In this document: positions 1 to 5,937 of the stretch, piece after piece
Layout: each line of letters starts with the position of its first letter
How positions within the stretch are numbered: the first letter of the stretch is position 1
Assembly (NCBI GenBank): GCA_027296045.1
Contig: JAPUJS010000083.1
Span: 1 to 13,759, forward strand
Source: a bacterium
GTDB lineage: Bacteria; Latescibacterota; UBA2968
Length of the DNA stretch: 13,759 bases
Reading direction: 5' to 3'
Notes under the pieces: generated by a model
Told to the model about the DNA's origin: nothing
Database searches by the model: none
Seen by the model: only the letters and a program-made list of their open reading frames with translations
Position numbers and translations under genes: made by a program

Positions 1-117
1 AGGTTTGTCGTAAATGCCCCCTTCTACACCCGGACGTTTGTCGTCATCCTGGGCTTCGAGGCCCCCAGCCGTTATGAGAAGAGCGAGTGTGAAAAAGCAA
101 TTCCAAAACGTTTGCAT
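1..117 (-). CDS. Secreted protein of unknown function, N-terminal part only
   Basis: Reading the minus strand from an ATG at 117, 39 codons stay open to the window edge, so only the N-terminus is visible. A purine-rich Shine-Dalgarno-like AAGGA (131-127) lies 9 nt upstream of the ATG. Residues 1-22 look like a Sec signal peptide: a short start, a hydrophobic core (FFTLALLIT) and a plausible signal peptidase I site after LEA, before an acidic stretch QDDDK. The mature part begins with a Gly-rich segment (GVEGGIYDKP). I do not recognise the family; an outer-membrane or periplasmic protein is possible. It is divergent from the Gfo/Idh/MocA gene at 411, with the palindrome-bearing spacer between them. 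Confidence 0.6.
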   Translation of the reverse strand, partial: MQTFWNCFFTLALLITAGGLEAQDDDKRPGVEGGIYDKP

Positions 118-227
118 CACAAGGATTCCTTCTGAAGATGCGTGCAATTTCCTCCAAATGTGTTGACATTTCGAGGTTGCCGAGGGCTGACAGTATACAG
201 TGTAAGTGAACGCGTCTATTAATTATA

Positions 228-271
228 TTTATATGACTTTTGTTTTATTAATAAAACAAAAGTCATATAAA
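228..271. repeat. Perfect 44-bp AT-rich palindrome
   Basis: The 44 bases are exactly self-complementary: two 22-nt arms with no loop, centred between 249 and 250 on TTAA. Each arm contains only three G/C bases; the recognisable core of the arm is ATATGACTTTTG. Symmetry stops at 227/272. It sits in the divergent spacer between the minus-strand secreted-protein gene (ATG at 117) and the Gfo/Idh/MocA gene (ATG at 411), upstream of that gene's likely promoter. It has no G/C-rich stem followed by a T-run, so it is not a typical intrinsic terminator. It could be a dimeric regulator site, a cruciform-forming site, or the trace of an element. The symmetry is directly seen; the role is unknown. Confidence 0.9.
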
Positions 272-299
272 CGATACACAACTCCGTTGGAAATGTCAA
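271..299 (-). promoter_or_regulatory. Possible minus-strand promoter for the secreted-protein gene
   Basis: On the minus strand there is a perfect -35 hexamer TTGACA (299-294), a 17-nt spacer, then TATCGT (276-271), which matches 4 of 6 consensus -10 bases. The transcript would start near 264, inside the 44-bp palindrome, giving a leader of roughly 150 nt before the ATG at 117. An alternative -10, TATACT, lies at 197-192 but lacks a good -35. Either assignment is inference from consensus only. Confidence 0.25.
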
Positions 300-326
300 T
301 TTAAAATTTATTTTTCTGAAAAATTA

Positions 327-355
327 TTGGAAATCCGCTATTCAGGCCCTATTAT
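327..355 (+). promoter_or_regulatory. Likely sigma70-type promoter of the Gfo/Idh/MocA-glycosyltransferase operon
   Basis: TTGGAA (327-332) and TATTAT (350-355) are separated by exactly 17 nt, matching 4/6 and 5/6 of the housekeeping -35 and -10 consensus. An A/T-rich tract just upstream (299-326) could act as an UP element. Predicted transcription start is near 362, leaving about 50 nt of leader before the ATG at 411. This argues against translation from the in-frame TTG at 327. No experimental support. Confidence 0.5.
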
Positions 356-410
356 AAGTAGTCAAGTATGTATTTACGAAGATCCGCGAATTGTAAAACG
401 GGAGGTACCT

Positions 411-1388
411 ATGGATCGTCCCGTCCGTGTGGCTGTGATCGGGGCCAGCGGGATAGGTCAGCACCATGCCCGGTGGTATCATCTTTCGGGCTGTGAGGTG
501 GTTGCATTTGCCGGGACATCGGAGGCTTCTTGTGCCCAAACCCAGGCTCGTTTGAAGGATTATTTTGGATTTGAGGGGCGGGCCTATACGGATGTTGCAC
601 AGCTATTGGACAGGGAGCAGCCAGATATTGTGGATGTTTCGAGTCCGTTTCACTTACACCGGGCACACGCATTGATCGCCCTGGAAGCGGGTTGTCATGT
701 GGTGTGCGAAAAACCGCTTTGCTGGGATGTGAAAAAAGAGTTGGATCAAATTGTTGAAGATGGGAAAGCCGTGGTTGCAGGAGCGAAGCAGGCGGGCAAG
801 CTGCTGGCGGTGTCGGCGCAATATCCGGCTTCGATACCCTTTTATTGGCAACTGTATGAACGGGTGCGGGGTTCTCGAGACCCGGTGGAACGGATTAGCA
901 TGGAGATGGAGGTAAAGGGGCGGAGAGGGCCCAAATTCCGCGAGGAGATCTGGGTGGATGTAGCTTCCCATCCCTTGAGTCTGGTCCTCGGTTTTTTACC
1001 CGGTGGCGCCATCGATTTTGAAACGGCTTCTTGTGTGATTGCCGAACGGGAGAATCGGGCGACATTTGATTATGTCACGCCCGAGGGGCGTTGTGCTGTC
1101 GAAATCATTCTCCGAGATATTGACGACGGATCGCCGGTGCGGCGGTTTGGGGTGAACGGTTTTCTGGCGGATTGGGAAGGTTTCCCAGATGAAAACGGGG
1201 TGTATCGGGCACGTTTGAGCCACGGGGAAGAGGAAATTTCCTGCAAGGATTTTATGCATATTTTGATCGATGAATTTGCAAAAGCGGTGCGAGGCGATGG
1301 CGGGCAGGTTGTGGTGTCTGGCGAGGCGGGGCTTATCAATTTAACCTACCAAGCCGATTTGCTCCGGCAAGCAGATCGGCCCTCCTGA
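411..1388 (+). CDS. Gfo/Idh/MocA-family NAD(P)-dependent oxidoreductase
   Basis: Predicted 325-residue cytosolic dehydrogenase. Residues 5-22 form the Rossmann dinucleotide-binding turn (VRVAVIGASGIGQHHA). The family signature Glu-Lys-Pro is at 100-102 (VVCEKPL), where the Lys is the usual catalytic residue, and Asp183 and His187 in WVDVASHP occupy the usual position of the substrate-binding Asp/His. Length is normal for the family (about 320-380). I chose the ATG at 411 because GGGAGG lies about 6 nt upstream and the alternative TTG at 327 lies in the predicted promoter. Members oxidise or reduce sugars, cyclitols and derivatives at a hydroxyl/keto carbon; the substrate cannot be told from sequence alone. 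It is followed after 26 nt by a glycosyltransferase, so a role in sugar-nucleotide or surface-glycan synthesis is possible; catabolism is the alternative. Confidence 0.9.
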   Translation: MDRPVRVAVIGASGIGQHHARWYHLSGCEVVAFAGTSEASCAQTQARLKDYFGFEGRAYTDVAQLLDREQPDIVDVSSPFHLHRAHALIALEAGCHVVCEKPLCWDVKKELDQIVEDGKAVVAGAKQAGKLLAVSAQYPASIPFYWQLYERVRGSRDPVERISMEMEVKGRRGPKFREEIWVDVASHPLSLVLGFLPGGAIDFETASCVIAERENRATFDYVTPEGRCAVEIILRDIDDGSPVRRFGVNGFLADWEGFPDENGVYRARLSHGEEEISCKDFMHILIDEFAKAVRGDGGQVVVSGEAGLINLTYQADLLRQADRPS

Positions 1389-1414
1389 TTATTTCCAGGT
1401 CTTGAGAGGACATT

Positions 1415-2200
1415 TTGAAGGCTGAAGCCGATATTGCCGTGGTGATTACGTCCCATAACTATGGGCGCTATCTGGGACAATGCTTGCAGTCGGTGGCCGA
1501 CCAGAGCTTGCGCCCCAAAGAAGTGGTGGTTGTAGACGATGCCAGCACGGATGAAACGGCATTGGTGATGCGGCAATTTCCGGAGGTGGCGTATTATTCG
1601 GTATCGTTCCACAATGGCAATCGGGCGCGAAATTTCGGGTTTTCACAGGTGTCCTGTAAGGCCGTGGTGTTTTTCGATGCCGATAATTATATGACCCCCG
1701 ATTTCCTGCAGGTATTGTACGGGTCGTTGACCAGGGCCGAAGGGGTCGATTTTGTATATTGCGACCGGATTCATTTTGGGGAAGGTGATGTGTCCTGGTA
1801 TCCCCATCCCATGGGACTCTGGCAATCCCGGCCGTTTGACCGGGTGCTTTTGAAGACGTTTAACTATATTGATCTGGCGTCGTTGATGTGGTCCCGCAGC
1901 TTTCCCGGTTTCGATGAAACCCTCCAGCGCTATCAGGATTGGGATTTGTGGTTGAATATGGTTTTGAAAAACGGAAGGCTCGGCCAATATGTGGCCGAGC
2001 CCCTGTTTTATTATCGGGTGCATGGGATGAAATCGAGCCGTTTGCAGGGCCGGGGTCGGGCCCGCTGGCACATTAGGCGAAAATATCGAATTGGGTTCGG
2101 GGCTTTGCCGGGAGTGCGAAATCTATTCTGGCTTTATCGATCGAGCCGACAGATCAAGGCGGGCTTGCGACGAATTTTGGGTGGGCAGATTTTATCTTGA
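1415..2200 (+). CDS. Family 2 glycosyltransferase (GT-A fold)
   Basis: Predicted 261-residue inverting glycosyltransferase that transfers a sugar from a nucleotide sugar to an unknown acceptor. The GT2 nucleotide-binding motif is VVVVDDASTDET (37-48), the metal-binding DXD-type motif is DAD at 88-90 (FFDADN), and the catalytic-base region is QDWDLWL (174-180). The C-terminus (about 210-261) is strongly basic, which would suit association with membrane lipids, but no transmembrane segment is seen. The start is a TTG at 1415: an in-frame TGA at 1403 excludes anything further upstream, and GAGAGGA lies 4 nt before it. The next in-frame candidate, GTG at 1439, has no good ribosome site. The gene follows the oxidoreductase with a 26-nt gap and is probably co-transcribed. 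Donor and acceptor are unknown. Confidence 0.88.
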   Translation: MKAEADIAVVITSHNYGRYLGQCLQSVADQSLRPKEVVVVDDASTDETALVMRQFPEVAYYSVSFHNGNRARNFGFSQVSCKAVVFFDADNYMTPDFLQVLYGSLTRAEGVDFVYCDRIHFGEGDVSWYPHPMGLWQSRPFDRVLLKTFNYIDLASLMWSRSFPGFDETLQRYQDWDLWLNMVLKNGRLGQYVAEPLFYYRVHGMKSSRLQGRGRARWHIRRKYRIGFGALPGVRNLFWLYRSSRQIKAGLRRILGGQILS

Positions 2201-2225
2201 CTCGCACTTGTCGATGTCCTATCTT
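2197..2225 (+). promoter_or_regulatory. Likely promoter of the single-domain response regulator
   Basis: TTGACT (2197-2202, 5/6 consensus) and TATCTT (2220-2225, 4/6) are separated by 17 nt. The -35 box overlaps the stop codon of the preceding glycosyltransferase (TGA 2198-2200). Predicted start near 2232 gives a leader of about 120 nt before the ATG at 2353. I saw no strong hairpin or second gene in that leader. Confidence 0.4.
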
Positions 2226-2352
2226 TTAATACCCTTGCGGTGAACCTCGTTTTATTCGCTTACTCCCCCCTTGTAGGCGATGGGGATCGTCCGATTTCTC
2301 CCTCCAATTCAATCGATTTCCCCCGATATTTTAACAGCGGGATCTTACATCT

Positions 2353-2712
2353 ATGGCCCAGATTTTGGTCGTTGACGACGATGCAACGATTCTGGCTCTG
2401 GTGAAACGTATGTTGGCAATGGAAGGGCATACGGTTGCGGTGGTCGGAGATGGAATCGAAGCATTGAAATATCTGGATGTCCTTATTCCAGATTTGATTT
2501 TGAGCGATATCAGTATGCCGCGCATGGACGGACAGGCTCTTTTTCTGGAAGTCCGTGCGCGGGGTCTTGAAGTTCCCTTTGTGGTCATGTCTGGGCATTT
2601 GATGGAAGGAGAAAGCGGTCGTTCTGGGTTCGACGGGTGGCTTCCCAAGCCGTTTTTGCTCGAAGATTTGATTGCAATAATCGACGCTACCCTGGTTAGA
2701 CAACCGGTTTAG
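2353..2712 (+). CDS. Single-domain response regulator (receiver only, CheY/Spo0F-like)
   Basis: A 119-residue protein consisting only of a receiver domain. The conserved elements are all present: acidic pocket Asp8-Asp9-Asp10 (VVDDD), phosphoacceptor Asp52 (LILSDISMP), Ser80 at the switch Thr/Ser position (VVMSGH) and Lys99-Pro100 (PKPF). It should be phosphorylated by a histidine kinase and act through protein contacts, since there is no DNA-binding or enzymatic output domain. No kinase is encoded next to it. The ribosome-binding site is weak (GCGGGA about 10 nt upstream). The gene appears to be transcribed alone: it has its own promoter about 150 nt upstream and a strong terminator directly downstream. 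Partner and process are unknown. Confidence 0.92.
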   Translation: MAQILVVDDDATILALVKRMLAMEGHTVAVVGDGIEALKYLDVLIPDLILSDISMPRMDGQALFLEVRARGLEVPFVVMSGHLMEGESGRSGFDGWLPKPFLLEDLIAIIDATLVRQPV

Positions 2713-2726
2713 AAGGGCAATAAAAA

Positions 2727-2746
2727 GGGCAGCCTGTTGGCTGCCC
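2727..2746 (-). terminator. Intrinsic terminator of the minus-strand YkgJ-family gene
   Basis: On the minus strand a perfect 8-bp G/C-rich stem (GGGCAGCC / GGCTGCCC) with a 4-nt loop is followed directly by TTTTT (complement of 2726-2722). Its T-run faces the minus-strand gene ending at 2798; on the plus strand there is no T-run after it. Confidence 0.85.
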
Positions 2747-2752
2747 GGATCG

Positions 2753-2788
2753 AAAACGCAACTTTCTGAAAGGAAGGTTGCGTTTTTT
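2753..2788 (+). terminator. Intrinsic terminator of the response regulator
   Basis: A 10-bp stem AAAACGCAAC (2753-2762) pairs with GTTGCGTTTT (2777-2786). It is extended inward by five further pairs, including G-U wobbles, to a GAAA tetraloop at 2768-2771, and is followed by a run of T (2783-2788). It sits about 40 nt after the response-regulator stop codon. With T4 on the other strand it may act weakly in both directions. Confidence 0.88.
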
Positions 2789-2797
2789 CTGTCTGGG

Positions 2798-3340
2798 TCA
2801 GAATCCGAGACATTTGAGGAATTTCTTTTTGGTCCCCGATTTTTTCTGGGCGTTCCACGCTTCTATTTTTTCGTAATAAGGGTTTTCTTCTTCCTCTTCC
2901 CACGTACACAGAGCTTTGATTTCTCCGAGGGTCTGATAGCCGTCCAGTTCGTAGGGGCATTCGACGGAGTTGCTGATGCTCAACAGTTGAATTTCGCCCT
3001 TTTCGCCAAATTCGACGTCGAAGGGATAGCGGCGACAGGTGACGGGACGGTGCTCATAAATGGTGCAGAGGTCGTCTTCGCCGAGATACTGGCACCCTTC
3101 TTCGGTACGGCGCAAACCCATAATGCGCAGGCCGACTTTCAATTGGATCCATCCGGGCTGATCTTTGCCCCAGGCGATTTCACTGGGTTTGTAGAAGTCG
3201 ACAACTTCGGCGGCTTTTTGACCGGTTCGATGGATGACGCGTCGGATGTCTTCGTCGGTAACCAATACGATGGGTTCTCTACAGCAATTGCCACAGCAGG
3301 TACACCGGAAGTGGAGTAGGTTTTGCCATTCTTGTGCCAT
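2798..3340 (-). CDS. YkgJ-family cysteine-cluster protein (putative zinc/iron-chelating domain)
   Basis: Predicted 180-residue cytosolic protein with the cysteine pattern of the YkgJ / UPF0153 family: CTCCGNCC at residues 13-20 (Cys13, 15, 16, 19, 20), then GC at 82-83, LC at 91-92 (DDLCTIYEHRP) and CRRYPF beginning at Cys102. These cysteines are expected to bind zinc or an iron-sulfur cluster; the biochemical role of the family is unsettled. The C-terminal tail is rich in Lys/Ser. The ATG at 3340 is preferred over an in-frame TTG at 3352 because GGGGAGA sits just upstream of the ATG and overlaps the TTG codon. It is a monocistronic minus-strand gene that converges on the response regulator, with its own promoter (3424-3396) and terminator (2746-2727). 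The plus-strand frame opposite it is a shadow. Confidence 0.9.
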   Translation of the reverse strand: MAQEWQNLLHFRCTCCGNCCREPIVLVTDEDIRRVIHRTGQKAAEVVDFYKPSEIAWGKDQPGWIQLKVGLRIMGLRRTEEGCQYLGEDDLCTIYEHRPVTCRRYPFDVEFGEKGEIQLLSISNSVECPYELDGYQTLGEIKALCTWEEEEENPYYEKIEAWNAQKKSGTKKKFLKCLGF

Positions 3341-3380
3341 GATTCTCCCCAATCAAAACACAGGTGATGGGTTTGTTTGC

Positions 3381-3397
3381 TTGTGGATGTTCCACAA
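3381..3397. promoter_or_regulatory. Dyad overlapping the YkgJ-gene start site, possible operator
   Basis: TTGTGG (3381-3386) and CCACAA (3392-3397) form a perfect 6-bp dyad with a 5-nt spacer. It overlaps the -10 box and the predicted transcription start of the minus-strand promoter, the place where a repressor would block initiation. A short dyad can arise by chance, so this is suggestive only. Confidence 0.3.
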
Positions 3398-3424
3398 CAT
3401 AGGCAGAGGAAGGGACCGTGTCAA
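3396..3424 (-). promoter_or_regulatory. Likely promoter of the YkgJ-family gene
   Basis: On the minus strand, a perfect TTGACA (3424-3419), a 17-nt spacer and TATGTT (3401-3396, 4/6). Predicted start is near 3390, leaving a leader of about 50 nt before the ATG at 3340. Position, spacing and orientation all fit the gene downstream. Confidence 0.55.
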
Positions 3425-3494
3425 GAGGAGGGAGCTTTATTGTGACGAATTTTATCTTTTGTTGGTTTCGAGGTGTTGTTTATATTGAGACAAT

Positions 3495-4397
3495 ATGGGG
3501 CTCGGGAAGGGGTATGGGGCGGGTGTATCCGGTTGGATTTTTTGGCCTATGATTGCGCTTGTTCTGAACATTGTTTTTTCGGTTCTTTTCTTTCATGTTA
3601 TTCGATCTGCACAGGTGAAGGGTCAGAATATGATGGTGGTGGCGGCGGTGAATTATGTACTGGCTTCCTCGATCTGTTTTGGTCTGAGCTGGGCGGGAGA
3701 TAATCTGGCGTTTTCCGGGTCAACGCTTTTTTGGGGTGTGGTGCAGGGTGTGATGTTTATCGGGACCTATTATCTCATTTGTGTTTCGATGTCTCTTCGG
3801 GGGATGGCCATTGCCACGGCGATTACGCGGTTGTCGGTGGTGATTCCGGTGCTGGCGTCGATTTTTTACTGGGGTGAGATTCCCAGCGTTTTTCAGATTG
3901 TGGGCATTTTGGCCTGTCTGGTGGCTTTGCCTTTCATTTGTGCCCGTGCCCACCGGGCCGGGGTAAATGAACCATTAGGCTGGCGGGGTATTTTGATTGT
4001 GGGCACGCTTTTTGTGGGGATGGGGGTGGTGGGTGTGGCGTCCAAGGCTTTTGTCGAATCCAATGTGCCGGATGCCCAGACCACGTATATGGGCGTGCTT
4101 TATGGGGTTGCAGGTATCGGGGCGATTGCCAGTTTTGTATTTCCTTTCTGGCGGACTTCCTTCCAGGGGGTGTGGGACGGGGTGAAGCTGGCGGTGGTGA
4201 ATGTGGTCAGCATTCTGGCATTTTTGGTGGCGTTGGATCAGGTTGTTGGGGTGGTGGCTTTTCCGGTGCAGGCGGTGGGGGGGTTGCTGGCCAATACACT
4301 TTTTGCCGCGGCTGTCTGGCAGGAACGCTTTGCGCGGATGACGTTGGTGGGAATGGGGATTGCCGTGATGGGATTAGTTCTGGTAAATGTGAAGTAG
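3495..4397 (+). CDS. EamA/DMT-superfamily transporter
   Basis: A 300-residue, almost wholly hydrophobic inner-membrane protein with about ten predicted helices in two similar halves (roughly 15-150 and 165-298), as in the drug/metabolite transporter EamA fold. The first half ends with the family-like pattern WGEIPSVFQIVGILACLVAL, and the second ends with a parallel WQERFARMTLVGMGIAVMGL; this Glu-containing helix 4/9 arrangement is typical. Members export small metabolites, amino acids or sugar nucleotides; the substrate is unknown. The ATG at 3495 has only a weak GAGA ribosome site. A possible -10 (TATATT, 3481-3486) lies so close that the message might be almost leaderless, or the start could be the ATG at 3549. 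Downstream it abuts a fragment of another permease. Confidence 0.85.
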   Translation: MGLGKGYGAGVSGWIFWPMIALVLNIVFSVLFFHVIRSAQVKGQNMMVVAAVNYVLASSICFGLSWAGDNLAFSGSTLFWGVVQGVMFIGTYYLICVSMSLRGMAIATAITRLSVVIPVLASIFYWGEIPSVFQIVGILACLVALPFICARAHRAGVNEPLGWRGILIVGTLFVGMGVVGVASKAFVESNVPDAQTTYMGVLYGVAGIGAIASFVFPFWRTSFQGVWDGVKLAVVNVVSILAFLVALDQVVGVVAFPVQAVGGLLANTLFAAAVWQERFARMTLVGMGIAVMGLVLVNVK

Positions 4398-4606
4398 GGC
4401 CACTTTTAGGATTCCGTCTGACGCCTTATCTGATGCTGGGGTTGATCCGGGAAGAAACTTTGATGCAGGATGTGTGGATGTTGCCGACCGTGGCTTTGGA
4501 AGCGCTTGTAGGGATCTGGTTGAACCGCCGGTTGTCGGCGGCCTGGTTCAGCCGAGCTATCCTGGCCATTGTGCTGGTGATTGGTATGAAGCTGATGTTT
4601 TCTTGA
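4398..4606 (+). pseudogene. Remnant resembling the C-terminus of a TauE/SafE (sulfite exporter) family permease
   Basis: Directly after the transporter stop codon, another frame reads about 68 residues that look like the end of a TauE/SafE-family (formerly DUF81) membrane protein: LTPYLMLGLIREETL, then a hydrophobic helix, GIWLNRRLSAAWFSRA, and a terminal helix VIGMKLMF. The pattern 'YLxLGL...ETL', 'G..L.RRLS...F.R' and a terminal 'G.KLL' is what I recall for the last two helices of that family. Intact members are about 240-260 residues, so roughly three quarters is missing. Upstream in the same frame there is only transporter shadow, and I see no ribosome site for the first ATG (4433), which would give 57 residues. 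Most simply this is a deletion scar that left the tail of one gene joined to the end of another. A short functional two-helix protein is the less likely alternative. Confidence 0.6.
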
Positions 4607-4630
4607 GGAGCCGAACTAACGGAACTGGAT

Positions 4631-5218
4631 ATGGGTGATCCTGTACATCATACGGTTGATGTTGACGATCCTGAGGCGTTGAATCGGTTTTGGACAATAG
4701 CCAATGCCTTCAGTCTGCTGCGCGTTGTGTTAACCCCACCCGTACTCTGGCTGATCTGGCTGGGGTTGGACTATCGTTGGTGGATGTTCGGGCTGGTTGT
4801 TGTCATGATTCTCAGCGATATACTGGATGGGTATTTTGCACGCCGGTTTGGCGAGATCACGCGGTGGGGCAAGATTCTGGATCCGCTGGCCGATAAGGTG
4901 GCGATTGGGACCATTACCCTGCTTCTGGTCTTTACGAGGGGGTTGCCCGTCTGGGTTGCTGTTGTGGTGGTAGGGCGAGACATCCTGATTTTGCTGGCGA
5001 CTTTGATTTTAATGAATCGGGTGAAGATTGTGATTTCGTCCAACATTTGGGGTAGAGTGGCAACGCTGGTGATGAGCCTGCTGTTGATCGCTTATTCAAT
5101 GGACTTTGCAGGGTTCAAACAGCCGTTGTTGATGCTAGCGGCCGTCCTGTTGGTGGTTTCGTGGTTTACTTATTTTTTGGGATTTCTGAGAGCGATGCGC
5201 GGGAGCGAGCCAGCGTGA
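4631..5218 (+). CDS. CDP-alcohol phosphatidyltransferase (PgsA-like)
   Basis: A 195-residue integral membrane enzyme that moves a phosphatidyl or related group from a CDP-linked donor to an alcohol, releasing CMP. The full family signature D-x2-D-G-x2-A-R-x8-G-x3-D-x3-D is exact, with Asp63, Asp66, Asp84 and Asp88 as the metal-binding/catalytic residues (SDILDGYFAR ... GKILDPLAD). About six hydrophobic helices surround it. Size and the short N-terminal extension fit the phosphatidylglycerophosphate synthase group, but myo-inositol, glycerol and other acceptors occur in the family, so pgsA is not assigned. The ATG at 4631 has only a weak ribosome site; an in-frame TGA at 4604 limits upstream starts. 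Its stop overlaps the GTG of the next gene by 4 bp, implying translational coupling to that glycosyltransferase. Confidence 0.88.
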   Translation: MGDPVHHTVDVDDPEALNRFWTIANAFSLLRVVLTPPVLWLIWLGLDYRWWMFGLVVVMILSDILDGYFARRFGEITRWGKILDPLADKVAIGTITLLLVFTRGLPVWVAVVVVGRDILILLATLILMNRVKIVISSNIWGRVATLVMSLLLIAYSMDFAGFKQPLLMLAAVLLVVSWFTYFLGFLRAMRGSEPA

Positions 5219-5937
5219 GTCGGGGTAATTTCAATGGGACATTAGGAGAGGGCACACGGATCAGCGTGATTGTTCCGGTGCTGAATGAGGCCAAAATACT
5301 GGGGGCCTGTTTGGAACAGTTTCGGGGACAAGAAAATGTTGAGGTCCTGGTGGTAGATGGGGGGAGTATGGACGGGACGGATCAAGTTGTCGAATGTAGG
5401 GGATTTGCACAATGGGTTGTTTCCCCTCAGGTGGGCCGAGCTGTGCAGATGAATTGCGGGGGGGCTATTGCTACCGGGGATGTGCTGTGTTTTTTACACG
5501 CTGATACGTATTTGCCCGAAGGCGGTGTGCAGATGATGGTCGATTCTTTGAAAGATCCGACGACTGTGGGGGGGCGATTTCGGCTGGGGCTTTCCGAATC
5601 GACACCGATTTTTCGACTGATTGCCTGGATGAGTACCATTCGTTCCCGGTATTTGGGCATTACCTATGGCGATCAGGGGATTTATGTTCGAAGGTCGGTG
5701 TTTGAGGCGGTGGGTGGATATCCGGAGCAAGCTCTGTTTGAAGATTCTGAATTTTGTTCGGCTGTTTCAAAATTGGGGCGCTTTGTGATGCTGGAAGAAC
5801 GGGTGTGCAGTTCCACCCGGCGCTGGCGCGAGTGGGGGGTGTTGCGGACGGTGATCCGGATGTGGGTGTTGCACATTTTGTATGCGTGTTCGGTTTCCGA
5901 TTTGCGGTTGAGCCGCTGGTATCGGCAGGTGCGGTAA
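5215..5937 (+). CDS. TIGR04283-type family 2 glycosyltransferase
   Basis: Predicted 240-residue GT-A glycosyltransferase resembling the TIGR04283 group. Visible motifs are ISVIVPVLNEA (16-26), VVDGGSMDGT (46-55), GRAVQMNCGGA (74-84, typically GRA.QMN.GA in this group), the DXD-equivalent HAD at 95-97 (FLHADTYLP) and GDQGIYVRR in the acceptor half. The GTG at 5215 is chosen because it overlaps the preceding stop as GTGA and has GGGAG 10 nt upstream. A longer reading from 5161 would overlap the phosphatidyltransferase by about 58 bp and has no support. Coupling to a CDP-alcohol phosphatidyltransferase suggests that it glycosylates a lipid, which is inference; the biochemical role of this group is not well established. 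The 75 nt after it hold only a weak hairpin without a T-run. Confidence 0.85.
   Translation: MSRGNFNGTLGEGTRISVIVPVLNEAKILGACLEQFRGQENVEVLVVDGGSMDGTDQVVECRGFAQWVVSPQVGRAVQMNCGGAIATGDVLCFLHADTYLPEGGVQMMVDSLKDPTTVGGRFRLGLSESTPIFRLIAWMSTIRSRYLGITYGDQGIYVRRSVFEAVGGYPEQALFEDSEFCSAVSKLGRFVMLEERVCSSTRRWREWGVLRTVIRMWVLHILYACSVSDLRLSRWYRQVR

Larger units (their letters stand above)
163..299. repeat. 10-bp inverted repeats flanking the palindrome region
   Basis: TTGACATTTC at 163-172 is the exact reverse complement of GAAATGTCAA at 290-299, enclosing a 137-bp interval that includes the 44-bp palindrome. The two symmetries are not concentric: this one is centred at 231, the palindrome at 249.5. No target-site duplication is visible outside the repeats, so a small transposable element is not established. 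Each copy carries a consensus -35 hexamer TTGACA, in opposite orientations, so paired promoter or operator elements are another reading. Confidence 0.5.

Noticed and set aside
163..299. A miniature inverted-repeat transposable element
   Set aside because: Inverted ends exist, but no target-site duplication and no second copy in the window; kept only as a repeat and a low-interest finding.
327..410. N-terminal extension of the first Gfo/Idh/MocA gene from TTG at 327
   Set aside because: The TTG is the likely -35 box, the extra 28 residues do not resemble the family, and the ATG at 411 has a strong ribosome site.
2987..3319. Plus-strand open frame opposite the YkgJ-family gene
   Set aside because: The minus strand carries the ordered cysteine motifs, a ribosome site, a promoter and a terminator; the plus frame has none.
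4172..4397. Extension of the TauE/SafE-like fragment upstream into the transporter gene
   Set aside because: In that frame the translation is Gly/Cys-rich low-complexity shadow of the transporter, so the fragment is taken to begin only near 4398.
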